Assembly (NCBI RefSeq): GCF_002893095.1
Contig: NZ_PKQQ01000007.1
Location: forward strand, 62,001-126,000
Direction: 5' to 3'
Length of the DNA stretch: 64,000 nt
From: Stenotrophomonas sp. VV52
GTDB taxonomy: Bacteria > Pseudomonadota > Gammaproteobacteria > Xanthomonadales > Xanthomonadaceae
Shown: positions 1 through 7,633 of the stretch, piece by piece
Numbering within the stretch: the first letter of the stretch is position 1
How the letters are laid out: each line of letters begins with the position of its first letter
Made by a program: the position numbers and the translations under genes
The notes under the pieces: generated by a model
Seen by the model: only the letters and a program-made list of their open reading frames with translations
What the model was told of the DNA's origin: nothing
Databases searched by the model: none

Positions 1-26
1 CGTGGGTGCAGCTGGGCTGAAAAAGA

Positions 27-52
27 AAAGGCCCGGCGGGTGCCGGGCCTTT
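27..52 (-). terminator. Rho-independent terminator
   Basis: An 11-bp perfect GC-rich stem (27-37 with 42-52) closes a GGGT loop. On the minus strand it is followed by a T-rich run (positions 26-14). It lies just after the stop of the small membrane protein gene at 73-324, so it probably ends that transcript. Confidence 0.8.
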
Positions 53-72
53 CCCTTGTCCACCGGCGTTGT

Positions 73-324
73 TTACCGGATGCGCTTGCGCGTAAACAGG
101 TTCACGATGGCCAGCAGGATCACCGCGCCGATCAGCGAGTACAGGAACGACCACAGCGAAATGCCGTCGTTGATGTTGCCGCCGAACAGGAACCCTGCAA
201 TCAACGCACCCACGATGCCGACCACGATGTTCAGGATGATGCCCTGCTGCGCGTCGCGACGCATGATGATGCTGGCCAGCCAGCCCACGATGCCACCGAC
301 GATCAACCAGATGATGATGCCCAT
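73..324 (-). CDS. GlsB/YeaQ/YmgE family stress-response membrane protein
   Basis: The 83-residue protein is almost entirely hydrophobic, with three glycine-rich membrane segments (about 2-20, 28-48 and 57-76) and a basic tail KRIR. Size, the start MGIIIWLIVGGIVGWLAS and the IIMRRDAQQG loop match the transglycosylase-associated / GlsB family of the inner membrane, whose members are often stress-induced; the biochemical role is unknown. The start is supported by a GGGAG ribosome site just upstream on the minus strand. It stands alone, divergent from the phosphopantetheinyl transferase gene, and is closed by the terminator at 27-52. Confidence 0.9.
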   Translation of the reverse strand: MGIIIWLIVGGIVGWLASIIMRRDAQQGIILNIVVGIVGALIAGFLFGGNINDGISLWSFLYSLIGAVILLAIVNLFTRKRIR

Positions 325-414
325 GTTGGTGACTCCCTCTGAGTGGATGAAGCGGCGCCAGTTGAAGGCAACCCCCGTGAAGTCCCCGTGCAGTGGGCTT
401 GGCGGGGCCTTGGC

Positions 415-1014
415 ATGAGCCTGCCGGCCACCCTGGACGGCCCCTGGCGGTTCGGCCCGGTCACGGTCTGGCGGCTGCCGCACGTGCCCGGCACCCGCGG
501 CGAGCCGCAGGCCCGGGTGCTGCTGGCCGAGCAGCTCGGCGGCGGCCCCGAGACCCTGCCGCTGCAGCGCGACCCGCGCGGCCGCCCCGAGCTGCACGGC
601 CCGCTGGCGCACATGGGCACCGGCTGGAGCCACAGCCACGGCCTGCTGCTGGTCGGGCTGGGCGAGGGCGTGCGGCTGGGGGTGGACCTGGAACCGCTGC
701 GGCCCCGCCCGCGCATGGCCGAGATCATCGAGCGCTTCTTCCACCCTTCCGAAGTGGCCTGGCTGCTCGGCCTGGACGACACCGCCCGCAACCATTGGTT
801 CTTCCGGGTCTGGTGCGCCAAGGAAGCCATCCTCAAGGCGCAGGGCCAGGGCATCTCGTTCGGCCTGCATCGCCTGCACCTGGCCCCGGGACCGGACGGC
901 GCCCTGCACCTGGCCTGGGCCGACCCCGAACTGGGCCCGGCCGCGCGCTGGCACCTGCACGAATGGCAGGCAGCGGATGATTTCCGCGCCGCGCTGGCCT
1001 GGCACGCGCTCTGA
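415..1014 (+). CDS. 4'-phosphopantetheinyl transferase (Sfp type)
   Basis: A 199-residue protein with both core motifs of the Sfp/AcpT superfamily: GVDLEPL (Asp91 and Glu93, Mg2+ ligands) and the WCAKEAILKA helix (Lys136, Glu137). The family moves phosphopantetheine from CoA to a serine of carrier proteins. The frame stays open upstream to 343, but the ATG at 415 gives a normal N-terminus. The natural targets cannot be read from sequence. The two aryl-polyene ACPs 39 kb away (GLDSIDA and DIDSIDA serines) are obvious candidates, because no other such gene is in the window. The housekeeping AcpS is expected elsewhere in the chromosome. Confidence 0.88.
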   Translation: MSLPATLDGPWRFGPVTVWRLPHVPGTRGEPQARVLLAEQLGGGPETLPLQRDPRGRPELHGPLAHMGTGWSHSHGLLLVGLGEGVRLGVDLEPLRPRPRMAEIIERFFHPSEVAWLLGLDDTARNHWFFRVWCAKEAILKAQGQGISFGLHRLHLAPGPDGALHLAWADPELGPAARWHLHEWQAADDFRAALAWHAL

Positions 1015-1053
1015 TCGCGCCGAATCCGCGCAGTACGACCGGCGCCACCCTGC

Positions 1054-1059
1054 GATAAT
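1054..1059 (+). promoter_or_regulatory. -10-like box of rsmG (possible leaderless start)
   Basis: GATAAT lies exactly 6 bp before the rsmG ATG at 1066, which would put the transcription start on or next to the start codon. No clear -35 hexamer and no ribosome-binding site are visible. Confidence 0.45.
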
Positions 1060-1065
1060 GGGCGC

Positions 1066-1704
1066 ATGACCGAGCACACTCTTCCTTCCAACGTGGCTGC
1101 CGAGCTTGAAAAAGGCCTGGCCGCCATGGGCCTGGACGCCGCCCTGGCGCCGCCGCTGCTGACCTACCTGACCCTGCTCAACCGCTGGAACAAGACCTAC
1201 AACCTGACCGCGATCCGCGATCCGCTGGAGATGGTCACCCGCCACCTGCTCGATTCGCTGGCGATGCAGCCGTACCTGGAGCAGGGCACGCTGGCCGACC
1301 TCGGCACCGGCCCGGGGCTGCCGGGCATCCCGCTGGCCATCGCCCGCCCGCAGCTGCAGGTGACCCTGGTCGAAAGCAACGGCAAGAAGGCGCGCTTCAT
1401 GCGCGAAGCGGTGCGCCAGCTGGGCCTGGGCAACGCCCGCGTAGCCGAGTCGCGCGCCGAAGCGCTGGACGAGCCGGCCGCGTATGACAACCTGACCGCG
1501 CGCGCGATGGACACCCTGGCCGGGATCATTGCGGTCGGCGGCCACCTGCTGCGCCCGGGCGGGCGCCTGTTGGCGATGAAGGGCGTGTACCCGCACGACG
1601 AGATCGCCCAGCTGCCGGCCGGCTGGCAGGTCGAACAGGTGTTGCCGCTCAAGGTTCCCGGCCTCACCGGCGAGCGTCACCTGGTCGTGGTGGCCGGGCC
1701 ATGA
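1066..1704 (+). CDS. rsmG: 16S rRNA (guanine527-N7)-methyltransferase
   Basis: The 212-residue protein matches RsmG/GidB in length and content. An N-terminal helical part ([14 protein letters not shown], about 42-55) is followed by the SAM-binding fold with [15 protein letters not shown] (about 79-93). It methylates N7 of G527 in 16S rRNA; loss in other bacteria gives low-level streptomycin resistance. It sits directly before parA-parB, the order usual near the replication origin. The ATG has a GATAAT box 6 bp upstream and no ribosome site, so the message may be leaderless. Confidence 0.97.
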   Translation: MTEHTLPSNVAAELEKGLAAMGLDAALAPPLLTYLTLLNRWNKTYNLTAIRDPLEMVTRHLLDSLAMQPYLEQGTLADLGTGPGLPGIPLAIARPQLQVTLVESNGKKARFMREAVRQLGLGNARVAESRAEALDEPAAYDNLTARAMDTLAGIIAVGGHLLRPGGRLLAMKGVYPHDEIAQLPAGWQVEQVLPLKVPGLTGERHLVVVAGP

Positions 1705-1750
1705 AGGGGCCCGGCGCGCATCTCACAGTGCATGACACGGCCGCTGACCG

Positions 1751-1756
1751 CATAAT
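1751..1756 (+). promoter_or_regulatory. candidate -10 box of parA
   Basis: CATAAT lies 36 bp before the parA ATG, in the 88-bp gap after rsmG. No convincing -35 hexamer is seen at 16-18 bp upstream, so this is tentative. Confidence 0.35.
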
Positions 1757-1792
1757 GCCCAGTCCCACTCCCTGCCGATGAGGCTCACCCGC

Positions 1793-2590
1793 ATGGCTCG
1801 CATCATCGCCATCGCCAACCAGAAAGGTGGCGTCGGCAAGACCACGACGGCCGTCAATCTGGCCGCCGCCCTGGCTGCTGCACCCAAGCGCGTGCTGCTG
1901 GTCGACCTCGATTCCCAGGGCAATGCGACCATGGGCAGCGGCGTGGACAAGCGCGAAGTGGCTGCCTCCACCTGCGACCTGCTGCTCGGCGAGAGCACCG
2001 CGGCGGAGATCCGGGTGACCACCCCGGAAGGCTTCGACCTGCTGCCGGGCAACATCGACCTGACCGCCGCCGAGATCCAGCTGATGGACCAGGGCGAGCG
2101 CGAACAGCGCCTCAAGCGCGCACTGGCGCCGATCCAGGAGGAGTACGACTTCATCCTGATCGACTGCCCGCCGGCGCTGTCGCTGCTGACCCTCAACGCC
2201 CTGGCCGCCGCCGATTCGGTGATCGTGCCGATGCAGTGCGAGTACTACGCGCTGGAAGGCCTGAGCGCGCTGGTGGAAACCATCGACGCGCTGCGCGCCA
2301 ACCTCAATCCCAGCCTGGAGATCGAGGGCGTGCTGCGCACCATGTTCGACGTGCGCAACAACCTGGCCAATGCCGTGTCGGCTGAACTGACCGAGCATTT
2401 CGGCGACCGCGTGTTCCGCACCATCGTGCCGCGCAACGTGCGCCTGGCCGAGGCGCCCAGCCACGGGCAGAGCATTGTCGGCTACGACCGCGCCTCGCGC
2501 GGCGGCGTGGCCTACCTCGGCCTGGCCGGCGAAATCATCCGCCGCCACCACCAACGCAACACGGCCGGCAAGGCCATGGAGACCGCCTGA
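1793..2590 (+). CDS. parA: ParA chromosome-partitioning ATPase
   Basis: This 265-residue ParA-type ATPase has the deviant Walker A motif KGGVGKTT (residues 11-18, signature Lys11) and the DCPPALSLL Walker B region. ParA binds DNA without sequence specificity when ATP-bound and, with ParB, moves replicated origins apart. The ATG at 1793 was chosen because the protein then begins MARIIAIANQ as in chromosomal homologues; the frame stays open five codons further up. The TGA overlaps the ATG of parB, so the two are translationally coupled. Confidence 0.97.
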   Translation: MARIIAIANQKGGVGKTTTAVNLAAALAAAPKRVLLVDLDSQGNATMGSGVDKREVAASTCDLLLGESTAAEIRVTTPEGFDLLPGNIDLTAAEIQLMDQGEREQRLKRALAPIQEEYDFILIDCPPALSLLTLNALAAADSVIVPMQCEYYALEGLSALVETIDALRANLNPSLEIEGVLRTMFDVRNNLANAVSAELTEHFGDRVFRTIVPRNVRLAEAPSHGQSIVGYDRASRGGVAYLGLAGEIIRRHHQRNTAGKAMETA

Positions 2591-3513
2591 TGAGCAGCAA
2601 GCCCGCCCCCGGCAAGAAACGCGGCCTCGGCCGTGGCCTCGATGCGCTGCTGGGGCCCAAGGGCGCGGTGACACAGGTGCAGGCGGCGGCGGTGGTCGAA
2701 CCGCTGCCGGGTGAAGTGCTGCGCAGGCTGCCGGTCCAGCACCTGCAGCCGGGCAAGTACCAGCCGCGTCGCGAGATGGACGAAACCAAGCTCGCCGAGC
2801 TGGCCGAGTCGATCAAGGCGCAGGGCGTGATCCAGCCGATCCTGGTCCGCCAGCTCGGCCCGGACAGCTTCGAGATCGTGGCCGGCGAACGCCGCTGGCG
2901 CGCCTCGCAGCTGGCCGGCCTGGACGAAGTGCCGGTGGTGGTGCGCGAGCTGGAAGACCGCACCGTCATCGCGATGGCGCTGATCGAGAACATCCAGCGC
3001 GAAGACCTCAACCCGCTGGAAGAAGCCGAAGCGCTGCAGCGGCTGATCAGCGAATTCGCGCTGACCCATGCCGAAGCCGCCCAGGCCGTCGGCCGCTCGC
3101 GCGCTTCGGTGTCGAACCTGCTGCGCCTGCTGGAGCTACCGGTAGCGATCCGCCTGCTGCTGGAAACCCGTCGCCTGGAAATGGGCCATGCCCGCGCGCT
3201 GCTGACCCTGGCCCCGGAACTGGCCAGCAAGCTGGCCCAGGAAGCGGCCGACCAGGGCTGGTCGGTGCGCGAGGTCGAACACCGCGCGCAGCAGTTCGCG
3301 GCCGGCAAGGTGCCTGCCAACCTGCGCAAAAAGCCCAGTGCCAGCGCGCCGCAGGCCGATATCGCCTCGCTGGAAACCGAGCTGTCCGAATCGCTGGGCG
3401 CGCGCGTGGCGATCAACCATGGCCGTGGCGGCAAGGGCAAGCTGATCATCCACTACACCGACCTGGACACCCTGGACGGCGTGCTCGAAAAGCTGCGCGT
3501 CCGCAAGGACTGA
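2590..3513 (+). CDS. parB: ParB centromere-binding protein
   Basis: A 307-residue ParB. The N-terminal GKKRGLGRGLDALLG motif stimulates ParA in homologues. The CTPase/clamp domain carries GERRWRA (about 99-105) and ENIQREDLNPLEEA, and a helix-turn-helix at about 157-175 (THAEAAQAVGRSRASVSNL) reads parS. The C-terminal part (about 255-305) is the dimer domain. It overlaps parA. No full parS palindrome is visible in the window, so the loading sites must lie outside it. Confidence 0.97.
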   Translation: MSSKPAPGKKRGLGRGLDALLGPKGAVTQVQAAAVVEPLPGEVLRRLPVQHLQPGKYQPRREMDETKLAELAESIKAQGVIQPILVRQLGPDSFEIVAGERRWRASQLAGLDEVPVVVRELEDRTVIAMALIENIQREDLNPLEEAEALQRLISEFALTHAEAAQAVGRSRASVSNLLRLLELPVAIRLLLETRRLEMGHARALLTLAPELASKLAQEAADQGWSVREVEHRAQQFAAGKVPANLRKKPSASAPQADIASLETELSESLGARVAINHGRGGKGKLIIHYTDLDTLDGVLEKLRVRKD

Positions 3514-3517
3514 GCCC

Positions 3518-4483
3518 ATGACCGTCCTTGTCACCGGCGCGGCGGGTTTCATCGGCGCCTACACCGTGCGTGCCCTGCTCGAAGCCGGGCAGCGGGCGGT
3601 CGGGCTGGACAACTACAACGACTACTACGATCCGCAGATCAAGCGCGACCGCGTGGCCGCGCTGTGCCCGGATGCCGACATCCGCGTGCTCGACCTCACC
3701 GACCGCGACGGCCTGGCCGCGCTGTTCGATGAGGTGCAGCCCACCCGCGTGATCCACCTGGCCGCCCAGGCAGGGGTGCGCTACTCGCTGCAGAACCCGC
3801 AGGCCTACGTCGACAGCAACCTCACCGGGTTCGTCAACATGCTGGAGCTGTGCCGCCATCGCGGCGTGGCCCACCTGGTGTATGCCTCCAGCAGCTCGGT
3901 CTACGGCGATTCGGCCACGCCGCCGTTCTCCGAAGACCAGCGCATCGACAAACCGCGCTCGCTGTACGCCGCGACCAAGGCCGCCAACGAGCTGATGGCC
4001 TACACCTACGCGCAGCTGTACGGCCTGCATGCCACCGGCCTGCGCTTTTTCACCGTGTACGGACCGTGGGGCCGCCCGGACATGGCGCCGCTGCTGTTCT
4101 CGCGCGCAGTACTGGCCGGACGCCCGATCGAGGTGTTCAACGAAGGCCGCATGCAGCGCGACTTCACACATGTTTCCGACATCGTGGCCGGTATCCTCGG
4201 CGCGCTGGCGCATCCGTCCAGTGACGATGTGCCGCACCGCGTGTTCAACCTGGGCAACCACACCCCGATCGAGCTCGAGCGTTTCATCGGGATCATCGAG
4301 GATGCCGCCGGACGCCCGGCGCACAAGGTGTACAAGCCGATGCAGCCGGGCGACATGGTCCGCACCATGGCCGACACGCAGCGTGCGCATGACGCCTTTG
4401 GCTATGAACCGGCCACGCCCATCGAGCGCGGGCTGCCGCCGGTGGTGGCCTGGTGCCGCGATTATTTCGGCGTTCGCGCCTGA
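3518..4483 (+). CDS. NAD-dependent sugar-nucleotide epimerase (UDP-glucuronate 4-epimerase-like)
   Basis: This 321-residue extended short-chain dehydrogenase has the Rossmann motif TGAAGFIG (6-13), the SSSSVYG segment (124-130) and the catalytic pair Tyr150/Lys154 in SLYAATKAANE. The segment LDNYNDYYDP after the Rossmann fold is typical of the UDP-glucuronate/UDP-galactose 4-epimerase group, so a C4 epimerisation of a UDP-sugar is likely; the exact sugar is inferred. It starts 4 bp after parB and leads into a glycosyltransferase gene and a lipid A-related membrane gene, suggesting a cell-surface sugar pathway. Confidence 0.88.
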   Translation: MTVLVTGAAGFIGAYTVRALLEAGQRAVGLDNYNDYYDPQIKRDRVAALCPDADIRVLDLTDRDGLAALFDEVQPTRVIHLAAQAGVRYSLQNPQAYVDSNLTGFVNMLELCRHRGVAHLVYASSSSVYGDSATPPFSEDQRIDKPRSLYAATKAANELMAYTYAQLYGLHATGLRFFTVYGPWGRPDMAPLLFSRAVLAGRPIEVFNEGRMQRDFTHVSDIVAGILGALAHPSSDDVPHRVFNLGNHTPIELERFIGIIEDAAGRPAHKVYKPMQPGDMVRTMADTQRAHDAFGYEPATPIERGLPPVVAWCRDYFGVRA

Positions 4484-4569
4484 CTCACAACGTCGGGTTC
4501 ATCTTCGGATAACCTTGATTGCGGAAAATGCGCGGTCTTTTTCACGCTTGCCCCTCGCAGAGCCCGAAC

Positions 4570-5292
4570 ATGAGCCACCCCCAGTTGTCGGTCGTCGTCC
4601 CGGTGTTCAATGAGCGCGACAACGTACAGCCGTTGATCGACGAGATCACCGCTGCGCTGCGCGGACACATCGCCTTCGAGATCGTCTACATCGACGACCA
4701 CTCGCGCGACGACACCCTGGCCGTGCTCGAATCGCTGAAGGCGGCCAACCCGGAACTGCGGGTGCTGCACCATGTGACCCAGAGCGGGCAGAGCACGGCC
4801 GTGCGCAACGGCGTCAAGCAGGCGCGCGCGCCCTGGATCGCCACCCTGGACGGCGACGGCCAGAACGATCCGGCCGACATTCCCAGGCTGCTGGCCGCCC
4901 GTGCCGGTGCCGAAGCACAGGTCAAACTGTTCGCCGGCTGGCGGGTCAACCGCCAGGACAGCGGCAGCAAGCGCTGGGCCAGCAAGTGGGCCAATGCGAT
5001 CCGCGCGCGTATGCTGCGCGACGACACCCCCGACACCGGCTGCGGCATCAAGCTGTTCGAGCGCGATGCCTTCCTGGACCTGCCGTATTTCGACCACATG
5101 CACCGGTACTTGCCGGCGCTGATGCAGCGGGCCGGCTGGAAAACCGTAAGCGTGCCGGTCAACCACCGCCACCGCACCGCCGGGGTCTCCAAGTACAACA
5201 ACCTGGGCCGCGCGCTGGTCGGCATCCGCGACCTGCGCGGGGTGGCCTGGCTCATCACGCGCAGCCGGCGCACCGCCGTGGAAGAGCGTTGA
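4570..5292 (+). CDS. GT2 glycosyltransferase (dolichyl/undecaprenyl-phosphate sugar transferase-like)
   Basis: A 240-residue GT-A fold protein: VVVPVFNERDN near the start, the nucleotide site IDDHSRDDT (41-49) and the metal-binding LDGDGQND (93-100). The family transfers a sugar from a nucleotide donor to a lipid carrier such as undecaprenyl phosphate. No multi-pass domain follows, so it is a soluble or peripheral DPM1-like form. The ATG at 4570 gives MSHPQLSVVV; an upstream in-frame ATG at 4519 would add an unconserved tail. It overlaps the next gene by one base and follows the epimerase, fitting sugar modification of lipid A or another envelope lipid. Confidence 0.87.
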   Translation: MSHPQLSVVVPVFNERDNVQPLIDEITAALRGHIAFEIVYIDDHSRDDTLAVLESLKAANPELRVLHHVTQSGQSTAVRNGVKQARAPWIATLDGDGQNDPADIPRLLAARAGAEAQVKLFAGWRVNRQDSGSKRWASKWANAIRARMLRDDTPDTGCGIKLFERDAFLDLPYFDHMHRYLPALMQRAGWKTVSVPVNHRHRTAGVSKYNNLGRALVGIRDLRGVAWLITRSRRTAVEER

Positions 5293-5633
5293 TGGAAATC
5301 CACTGGCTCGACCAACCGCTGACCTGGCTGTTCTGGACCGGCCTGCACGTGACCGGCTGGAAGCTGATCGGCTACACCGGCGCGCTGATGTTCGGCGGCC
5401 GCTGGCTGGTCCAGTTCGTGGCCTCGCGCCGCGCCGGCAAGCCGGTGATCCCGCGCCTGTTCTGGTACATGAGCGTGGTCGGCAGCCTGATGACGCTGAG
5501 CTACTTCCTGTTCTCGGCCAAGCAGGACTCGGTGGGCGTGCTGCAGAACCTGTTCCCGGCGTTCACGGCGTTGTACAGCCTGAAGCTGGATATCCAGCAC
5601 CGGGGCTGGAAACGGGATCGCGCGGAACACTGA
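5292..5633 (+). CDS. LAB_N domain membrane protein (lipid A biosynthesis N-terminal domain)
   Basis: A 113-residue protein with about three membrane helices (around 12-35, 57-76 and 80-97), rich in Trp, Tyr and Phe. The pattern GYTGALMFGGRWLVQF and the pairing with a DPM1-like glycosyltransferase match the LAB_N domain (PF07578), which accompanies lipid-linked sugar transferases and is fused to acyltransferases in some species. It starts inside the stop of the glycosyltransferase, so the two products are probably made together and may form one membrane complex. The molecular role is inferred from context. Confidence 0.82.
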   Translation: MEIHWLDQPLTWLFWTGLHVTGWKLIGYTGALMFGGRWLVQFVASRRAGKPVIPRLFWYMSVVGSLMTLSYFLFSAKQDSVGVLQNLFPAFTALYSLKLDIQHRGWKRDRAEH

Positions 5634-5713
5634 TGTGCATGACAATCGGTCCATGCGCAGGCCAGACCGGGGTGCCATGATCGGGGTTTGCCGTCCCCTG
5701 GGAACCCCTGATC

Positions 5714-7492
5714 GTGAAATCACCGCTCGTTGCTGCGTTGCTGCTCGCCCTGGCCCTTCCTGCCCACGCCATGCAGGCCGCACCGCCGGCCAACGCCGCC
5801 GCGCCGGCCAGCCTGGCCGCTGAATCCCCGGCCGACGCCGCGTTCCGGGCCATCTACGAGAAGGAATGGGCCTGGCGCCAGACCGGCGGCGGTGAGGCCA
5901 GCGAAGACAGCGACGGCCCGGCCAACGCCACCCGCATGCCCGACGTGGGCGCGGCCGCGCAGCAGGCGCGCCTGGTGGTCTGGGACGACGTGCTGGCCCA
6001 GCTCGACACGCTCGACACCAAGGCGCTCTCGCCGACCAACCGGGTCAACTACGCCATCTACCGCGACCAGGTCTACAACCTCGCCGCCGACGTGCGCCTG
6101 CGCGCGTACGAAATGCCGTTCAATTCGGACTCCTCGTTCTGGTCCGGCATCTCGTTCATGGCGCGCCGAGAGATGAAGACCGCCAAGGACTACCGCAACT
6201 ACATCGCCAAGCTCAACGATGTGCCGCGGTACTTCGACCAGCAGACGGAGAACATGCGCGCCGGCCTCAAGCGCGGTTTCAGCGTGCCGCAGGCCGTGCT
6301 CGACGGCCGCGAGGTCTCCATCGCCACCGTGTCCGAGCTGAAGGACCCGACCCAGTCGCCTCTGTACGCGCCTTTCAGGAAGCTGCCGGCCAGCATTCCC
6401 GCGGCCGAGCAGGCCGAACTGCAGGCCCAGGCCCGCCAGGCGATCAGCGGCAGCGTGGTGCCCGCGTTCGCCAAGCTGCGCACCTTCTTCGTCAGCGAAT
6501 ACGTGCCGCAGGCGCGCACCACCCTGGCCGCCGAAGCGATGCCGGACGGCAAGGCCTACTACCAGCAGCAGATCCACGAATACACCACGCTCGACCTCAC
6601 CCCGCAGCAGATCCACGAGATCGGCCTGAAGGAAGTGGCGCGCATCCAGAAGGAAATGAACGACGTCATCAAGCAGGTCGGGTTCAAGGGCAGCTTCGCC
6701 GAGTTCCTGACCTTCCTGCGCACCGACCCGCAGTTCTACGCCAAGACACCGGACGAGCTGCTGCACCGCGCCGCGTGGATCTCCAAGCGCGTGGACGGGG
6801 TGATCGGCAAGTACATGACCCTGCCGCGCGCCCGCTTCACCATCGTGCCGGTGCCGCCGGACATCGCCCCGTTCTGGACCGCCGGCCGTGGCGGCATGGG
6901 CACCTACTGGGTGAACACCTACAACCTGCCGGCGCGTCCGCTGTACAACCTCCCGGCGCTGACCCTGCACGAGTCCGACCCGGGCCATGCGCTGCAGGGC
7001 GCGCTGGCCGCCGAGCAGGGCGAACAGCCCGAGTTCCGCCGCAACGCCTACATCTCCGCGTATGGCGAAGGCTGGGGCCTGTACAGCGAACGGCTCGGCA
7101 TCGAAATGGGCATCTACGAAACCCCGTACGAGGATTTCGGTCGCCTGACCTATGAAATGTGGCGCGCCGCGCGCCTGGTGATCGACACCGGCGTGCACCA
7201 CAAGGGCTGGACCCGCGAGCAGGCGCTGGCCTACCTGCGCGACCACACCGCGCTGAGCGAACACGAAGTCACCACCGAAGTGGACCGCTACATCTCCTGG
7301 CCGGGCCAGGCGCTGAGCTACAAGCTGGGGGAGATCGCGATCGTGCGCCTGCGTGGTGAAGCGGAGAAGGCATTGGGCGACCGCTTCGACGTCAAGGCCT
7401 TCCACGACGCCGTGCTCAAGCAGGGCTCGGTGCCGTTGCCGGTGCTGGATGCACAGATCCGCGCGTACATCGACGCGAACCGCGCCCCCTGA
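5714..7492 (+). CDS. DUF885 family secreted metallopeptidase-like protein
   Basis: The 592-residue protein begins with a clear signal peptide (MKSPLVAALLLALALPAHA). The family hallmark LHESDPGHALQ (about 417-427) resembles a zinc-binding HExxH-type helix, followed downstream by EGWGLYSE. DUF885 proteins are long periplasmic or lipid-anchored putative peptidases of Xanthomonadaceae and many other bacteria; substrates are unknown. The start codon is GTG at 5714, within an imperfect inverted repeat (5677-5711) that could fold over the initiation region. It is followed by a long hairpin at 7503-7545 and is probably a single-gene transcript. Confidence 0.88.
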   Translation: MKSPLVAALLLALALPAHAMQAAPPANAAAPASLAAESPADAAFRAIYEKEWAWRQTGGGEASEDSDGPANATRMPDVGAAAQQARLVVWDDVLAQLDTLDTKALSPTNRVNYAIYRDQVYNLAADVRLRAYEMPFNSDSSFWSGISFMARREMKTAKDYRNYIAKLNDVPRYFDQQTENMRAGLKRGFSVPQAVLDGREVSIATVSELKDPTQSPLYAPFRKLPASIPAAEQAELQAQARQAISGSVVPAFAKLRTFFVSEYVPQARTTLAAEAMPDGKAYYQQQIHEYTTLDLTPQQIHEIGLKEVARIQKEMNDVIKQVGFKGSFAEFLTFLRTDPQFYAKTPDELLHRAAWISKRVDGVIGKYMTLPRARFTIVPVPPDIAPFWTAGRGGMGTYWVNTYNLPARPLYNLPALTLHESDPGHALQGALAAEQGEQPEFRRNAYISAYGEGWGLYSERLGIEMGIYETPYEDFGRLTYEMWRAARLVIDTGVHHKGWTREQALAYLRDHTALSEHEVTTEVDRYISWPGQALSYKLGEIAIVRLRGEAEKALGDRFDVKAFHDAVLKQGSVPLPVLDAQIRAYIDANRAP

Positions 7493-7502
7493 TGTCGGCA
7501 AT

Positions 7503-7545
7503 GGCCATGGCCGATGTGCGCTGGCGCACGCATCGGCACATGGCC
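7503..7545. terminator. long imperfect hairpin after the DUF885 gene
   Basis: GGCCATG-GCCGATG-TGCG (7503-7520) pairs with CGCA-CATCGGC-CATGGCC (7525-7545) around a CTGG loop, with a 2-nt bulge and a single unpaired A. The run of T after it is poor, so termination would be weak or factor-aided. It begins 11 bp after the stop codon and lies 88 bp before the next gene. Confidence 0.5.
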
Positions 7546-7633
7546 TTCCGGCACGATGCGGAAACTGCTTAGCGCGTCGCAGAGCGCGCCCGGCAGATGG
7601 CTAGGCTGGTCGACCCCCATAAGGAGCTCGACC

